Shown here: positions 53,001 through 56,197 of the stretch, piece after piece
How the letters are laid out: each line of letters opens with the position of its first letter
Numbering within the stretch: the first letter of the stretch is position 1
Assembly: GCA_017408405.1 (NCBI GenBank)
Contig: JAFQUP010000087.1
Span: forward strand, 1 to 56,197
From: Thermoguttaceae bacterium
Lineage (GTDB): Bacteria; Planctomycetota; Planctomycetia; Pirellulales; Thermoguttaceae
DNA: 56,197 bases
Direction of reading: 5' to 3'
Translations under genes and position numbers: made by a program
The notes under the pieces: model-generated
The model's database searches: none
What the model saw: the letters and a program-made list of their open reading frames with translations, nothing else
What the model was told of the DNA's origin: nothing

Positions 53001-56000
53001 ATGACTGTCCTGCTGAAATTTGCCCAATTCACGAAAGAAAATTTCCTTTTTCTGTCGCTCCTTTGTGGATTTACGCTCATTCAGGGCGGTTTCATGCCGA
53101 AAATCGCTCCGTGCCTGCTGCCGGAAATTTCAGCTCTCTCTGCCCAGGAAATAGACGATGATTTCGGCGATGAGGACGATTTCAACGACGAAAAAGAGTT
53201 CGACGACAAGGATGGTTCCGACGAAGAAGAGTTCGACGACGAGGATGGTTCCGATGAAGAAGAGTTCGACGACGAGGATGGTTCCGATGAAGAAGAGTTC
53301 GACGACGAGGATGGATCCGACGAAGAAGAGTTCGACGACGAGGATGGATCCGACGAAGAAGAGTTTGACGACGAGGAAGGCTCCGACGATGAAGAGGAGG
53401 AGAATGCCGACGAGAACATCAGAACCAATACTCCCAATTCCAAAGATGAAAAAGATTTGCTTGAACAGTACCAAAGCGATACTCTTTACTCCATAAAAAA
53501 ATATCAGTACGGAGATGCCTCGATTCGTGAAATTTTGGCCTCTGATCCGCAAACTGTTCCGGAACTCGTCGCGGCGGCAAAAGATTTTTCAGCCCTGCTT
53601 CGTTTCGATTTGGCCAATCTTTTCTACCAAAAAGCACTCGATGCTTCACCTGATGAAGAAGACGTAACTCAATTGATTACCGATTATGGACGAGCGTTTT
53701 TCGTATCCCTCGCCGAAAATCGTCAATTGGCTCCTTCAGGCAATGCCTTCGCGAAATACGTTTTAGCTCAACTGGAAAACCGCTTCAGTTCTGACCCGGA
53801 GTTCATCCAGGAAATGATTGAGCAGCTATTTAGTGACGACGAAAATGAGCGGCGAGTCGCTACGACAGAATTAATGACCTACCGTTCAGTCGCTCTTCCC
53901 GCATTACTCTTTGCCTATTCGGAAAGAGAAGATGAAAACGAACTGAAAGTTCTGGCAAAAGTTCTCCTGATGTTTGGAGACGGCTTGACTAGTGGCGCTT
54001 CCGCGTGTCTGGAATCCGGAAATGAGGCACTTCAACTGGCCTGCGTTGAGCTTTTGAAAATTCAGACTTCCAAAATGAACCCGGATTCCCTCACGATGCT
54101 TTTTTACGCAGCGGCTATCGACTGCAAGAATCAGGAAAAAGTTCATAAAGCGGCTCTGAACGCTCTCGCCTCACTTTCTCAAAAGGATACGCTCACGAAA
54201 CCTGTGCTGGGAAAAATTCTTGAAGGCAGAATCGAAAAACTGCAAAAAGAAAAAGAGATTATTGAGCACGCGGGAAATGATGACTCCATTGAGGTGATTT
54301 GGCAGTGGAACTCTGAAAAGGAAACGATCGTCCCAATGACGGGAAATCGCTTAATGAAGTACCGCCTGAATTCATTCAGACTTTCCAAGGCCTTTTGGAA
54401 TCTTTACCCGGAATATCCGAAGGCAAGAAAATTCCTCTTCCTGAATACCTCCGAATACGTCACGACTTTCGTAACGCATTTTAATGAAACAGAGCTGAAA
54501 ACCGACCAGATCATTCAAACAGAAGAATTTAAGAGACTGAATACGGAATTCTCCCTTAATGAAATGGAAGAATATCTTACGGAATGTCTCAAAACCAAAT
54601 TTTATGACGCGGCAATCCTCGCGCTATTGGCACTTGGAGAAAAAGGGGATGCTTCACTTCTCCAGCCCATTTCAGCACGTAACGGTCAAGTACTCGATCC
54701 AACGCTTTGCGTTTCCAGTACTGAAAGCTACTCGCCCATCATCGTGGCGCTTCACGCCCCCCACCGCCTCCTGCGCTTTTCGGCTCTCCAGACAATCATG
54801 AAATTAAATCCTCAAAAACCGTTTCCTGGATCATCCAGAGTAACGGACACGATTGCCTGGTTCCTTCGAACGGACGGACACTCAAAAGTTTTGATTGCCG
54901 ACGAAACGAACGCGGAAGCAACGATTCTCGGTGGACGTTTTCGCCAGTTCGGATACGCCTTCCAAACGGCGACCACAACACGGGAAGTACTTGAAAAAGC
55001 TCTTCTTTACTGTGATTATTCCATGATTTTGATGAACGTAAGAGTGCTTGCCGCCAACGCGGACCTCCTTCTTCAGCAACTTGCGCTGGACCCCAGAACA
55101 GCCGATGTCCCGATCGTTCTCCTGGCTCACCCGGAGGATTTCAAAAAGGCGGAACTCCTGGCTCAAAATATTGCCAAATGCATTTGGTTTCCATGCCCTT
55201 CTCGCGATGAGGATCTTAAACTTCTCCTCTCACTGGCGGGAAGAATTCAGACGTCTGTCAATCTGAAGGATGAACAGCGGATTACCGAAACTCGGGCGGT
55301 TCTCCTCTGGACAAGAGACATCATGCGTTCTCATCAGGGAGGATGGGTCCAAAAGATGCGTTTCGATTCGAATACGCAAAACGCGATTGCCAAGGATCCG
55401 TCCATTCTGGAAGACGCCGCGAATATCGCGACTATTCAGAAAAATGAAATAAAAACTGAAAATCCGCAAAATATGGAGTCTGACGAAACGGAAGACAACG
55501 CGGCAGAAAATAAACCCTTGGAAAATGGAACGGGGGATGACGAACTCGATTCACTCCTGGCCGCGGGCGAAAATCTGCCGGAAGTAAAAGAGGTAAAGGA
55601 AGCCTCCCAAACGAATGAGCCCCAACCCAATCCAACGGCAGAGTGGGACCATGAGCCGCTTCAGCTCTACGACGTAAGCAAACTGATTCCACCTGTTCTC
55701 CAAATCTACCACTACTCAGACTTCCTTAAGGAATCCCTGGAGGTACTGCGATGGATCGGAACGCCGGAAGCTCAGAATACTTTAACTTTCATCAGCACTA
55801 CCGGTACGTTTAGTTACTCCGCCAGCAAGCGTGCCGCGAAAATTCTGCGTGAAAATACGTTACGTTACGGAGTTCTCATGACGACGCAGCAAATCGGCGA
55901 TCTTTACGATTTATTCAATAGCACGCCGGAAAAGAAAAGTAAACTTCTGGAAGTCCGAGGGTTGGTTCTGGACGCGTTGGAAGCTCCACTCGATAAAAAT

Positions 56001-56197
56001 TCCGTTCCAGACCTAACTCTTGACGAGGACTCTTCAGAAACTCTTCCAGAAGAAGAGACGGTGGATGAGGAGGAAATGGAAGAAGAACTCGACGAAGACG
56101 CCGATGAGGAGGAAATGGAAGAAGAACTCGACGAAGACGCCGATGAGGAGGAAATGGAAGAAGAACTCGACGAAGACGCCGATGAGGAGGAAATGGA
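53001..56197 (+). CDS. Exported HEAT-repeat protein with decayed receiver domain and acidic repeats (3' truncated)
   Basis: One uninterrupted frame of 1065 codons runs off the window. An N-terminal hydrophobic segment (ENFLFLSLLCGFTLI) and SALSAQE suggest a signal peptide. Residues about 50-150 are acidic with six 11-residue repeats (EFDDEDGSDEE). HEAT-like helices follow (about 200-400 and 540-620), then at 628-745 a CheY-like receiver fold (KVLIADETNAEATILGGRF, DYSMILMNV, VPIVLLAHPEDF). The phospho-acceptor Asp is Asn679 and the conserved Lys is missing (WFPCPSRDEDL), so it cannot be phosphorylated normally. A second folded part (DFLKESLEVLRWIGTPEAQ) leads to 13-residue acidic repeats at the edge. 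The start has an AGAGAAG ribosome site. I recall similar HEAT/receiver-like proteins from planctomycetes; the function is unknown. Confidence 0.85.
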   Translation, partial: MTVLLKFAQFTKENFLFLSLLCGFTLIQGGFMPKIAPCLLPEISALSAQEIDDDFGDEDDFNDEKEFDDKDGSDEEEFDDEDGSDEEEFDDEDGSDEEEFDDEDGSDEEEFDDEDGSDEEEFDDEEGSDDEEEENADENIRTNTPNSKDEKDLLEQYQSDTLYSIKKYQYGDASIREILASDPQTVPELVAAAKDFSALLRFDLANLFYQKALDASPDEEDVTQLITDYGRAFFVSLAENRQLAPSGNAFAKYVLAQLENRFSSDPEFIQEMIEQLFSDDENERRVATTELMTYRSVALPALLFAYSEREDENELKVLAKVLLMFGDGLTSGASACLESGNEALQLACVELLKIQTSKMNPDSLTMLFYAAAIDCKNQEKVHKAALNALASLSQKDTLTKPVLGKILEGRIEKLQKEKEIIEHAGNDDSIEVIWQWNSEKETIVPMTGNRLMKYRLNSFRLSKAFWNLYPEYPKARKFLFLNTSEYVTTFVTHFNETELKTDQIIQTEEFKRLNTEFSLNEMEEYLTECLKTKFYDAAILALLALGEKGDASLLQPISARNGQVLDPTLCVSSTESYSPIIVALHAPHRLLRFSALQTIMKLNPQKPFPGSSRVTDTIAWFLRTDGHSKVLIADETNAEATILGGRFRQFGYAFQTATTTREVLEKALLYCDYSMILMNVRVLAANADLLLQQLALDPRTADVPIVLLAHPEDFKKAELLAQNIAKCIWFPCPSRDEDLKLLLSLAGRIQTSVNLKDEQRITETRAVLLWTRDIMRSHQGGWVQKMRFDSNTQNAIAKDPSILEDAANIATIQKNEIKTENPQNMESDETEDNAAENKPLENGTGDDELDSLLAAGENLPEVKEVKEASQTNEPQPNPTAEWDHEPLQLYDVSKLIPPVLQIYHYSDFLKESLEVLRWIGTPEAQNTLTFISTTGTFSYSASKRAAKILRENTLRYGVLMTTQQIGDLYDLFNSTPEKKSKLLEVRGLVLDALEAPLDKNSVPDLTLDEDSSETLPEEETVDEEEMEEELDEDADEEEMEEELDEDADEEEMEEELDEDADEEEM
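53196..53393 (+). repeat. Six tandem 33-base coding repeats (EFDDEDGSDEE)
   Basis: Copies start at 53196, 53229, 53262, 53295, 53328 and 53361. They differ by single bases (AAG/GAG, GGT/GGA, GAC/GAT), with the last the most divergent (EEGSDD). The period is an exact number of codons. They lie near the N-terminus of the large exported protein; an acidic, possibly cation-binding linker is likely. Confidence 0.95.
56064..56197 (+). repeat. 39-base tandem coding repeats at the window edge (DEEEMEEELDEDA)
   Basis: Units start at 56064, 56103, 56142 and 56181 and are identical over their visible length; the array continues past the edge. Complete identity suggests very recent expansion, or an assembly break in a repeat. 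Confidence 0.95.

Noticed and set aside
53081..53552. Minus-strand Ser-rich and Val/Leu-rich frames
   Set aside because: These are shadows of the 33-base acidic repeat inside the large plus-strand gene.
1..56197. tRNA, rRNA, insertion sequences, prophage genes
   Set aside because: I looked for tRNA arms, rRNA blocks, transposase or integrase motifs and phage genes by eye and saw none. A covariance or profile search would be needed to exclude short tRNAs.

Overview
The window looks like a chromosomal piece of a planctomycete (Planctomycetota; a gut or rumen Pirellulales/Thermoguttaceae-like lineage is my best guess). The pointers are a PEP-CTERM sorting tail, a split Tad (Flp) pilus locus with three small pilins, squalene-hopene cyclase, a secreted HEAT protein with a decayed receiver domain, a Sua5/LMW-phosphatase fusion, a CinA-like/NadD fusion and very acidic secreted proteins. 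This is inference from gene content; there is no rRNA or tRNA gene. Gene density is bacterial, the standard genetic code fits, and promoters of the TTGACA-N16/17-TATAAT type are readable in several gaps. Base composition is visibly more GC-rich in about 1-3350 than in most of the rest.

Layout. 1-4.5 kb: end of an unknown gene, two Sel1-repeat genes (the second with leucine-rich repeats and membrane segments), a promoter-driven structured-RNA candidate, a small secreted protein, and a patch of gene relics (Sel1 3' end and a probable HisG 3' end). 4.5-7.9 kb (minus): typA, an acetyltransferase and a HAD phosphatase. 8.5-11.7 kb (plus): three Flp-like pilins, prepilin peptidase and CpaB. 11.9-20.5 kb (minus): sugar-nucleotide epimerase, a NYN-DUF2325 fusion, phenylacetate-CoA ligase, squalene-hopene cyclase, KDPG aldolase. 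20.7-23.5 kb: HIT protein, aldo/keto reductase, YhaM-like HD nuclease. 23.6-29.7 kb: Tad ATPase and platform proteins (minus) diverging from two TadE-like minor pilins (plus). 29.8-33.7 kb: a 1275-residue secreted hydrolase-like protein. 34.2-38.6 kb: a PEP-CTERM protein whose sorting tail is out of frame, FabI, a lipoprotein, and an acidic TPR-like protein split by an in-frame TAA. 38.6-43.3 kb: CinA-like/NadD fusion, TatA and TatB-like proteins, Sua5/LMW-phosphatase fusion, a TM1266-like ACT protein, a divergent TrpD. 43.8-51.1 kb (minus): RNase Y, apolipoprotein N-acyltransferase, and an 837-residue protein ending in a FliN/SpoA domain. 51.3 kb to the end (plus): argH and a large secreted protein that runs off the window.

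How the genes fit together. The Tad genes form one machine in two clusters 12 kb apart: pilins, processing peptidase and CpaB in one, assembly ATPase, platform proteins and minor pilins in the other. Secretin, TadZ and TadD are not in the window. TatA/TatB, Lnt, a lipoprotein, a PEP-CTERM protein and several signal-peptide proteins make this an envelope- and export-rich region. The rest is housekeeping (typA, rny, argH, trpD-like, Sua5, fabI).

Most worth a second look: the giant FliN-domain protein, the secreted HEAT/pseudo-receiver protein with acidic tandem repeats, the 3.4-3.7 kb RNA candidate, the two interrupted genes at 34.8 and 38.1 kb, the gene-relic patch at 4.3-4.5 kb, the NYN-DUF2325 protein and the altered TrpD substrate loop.
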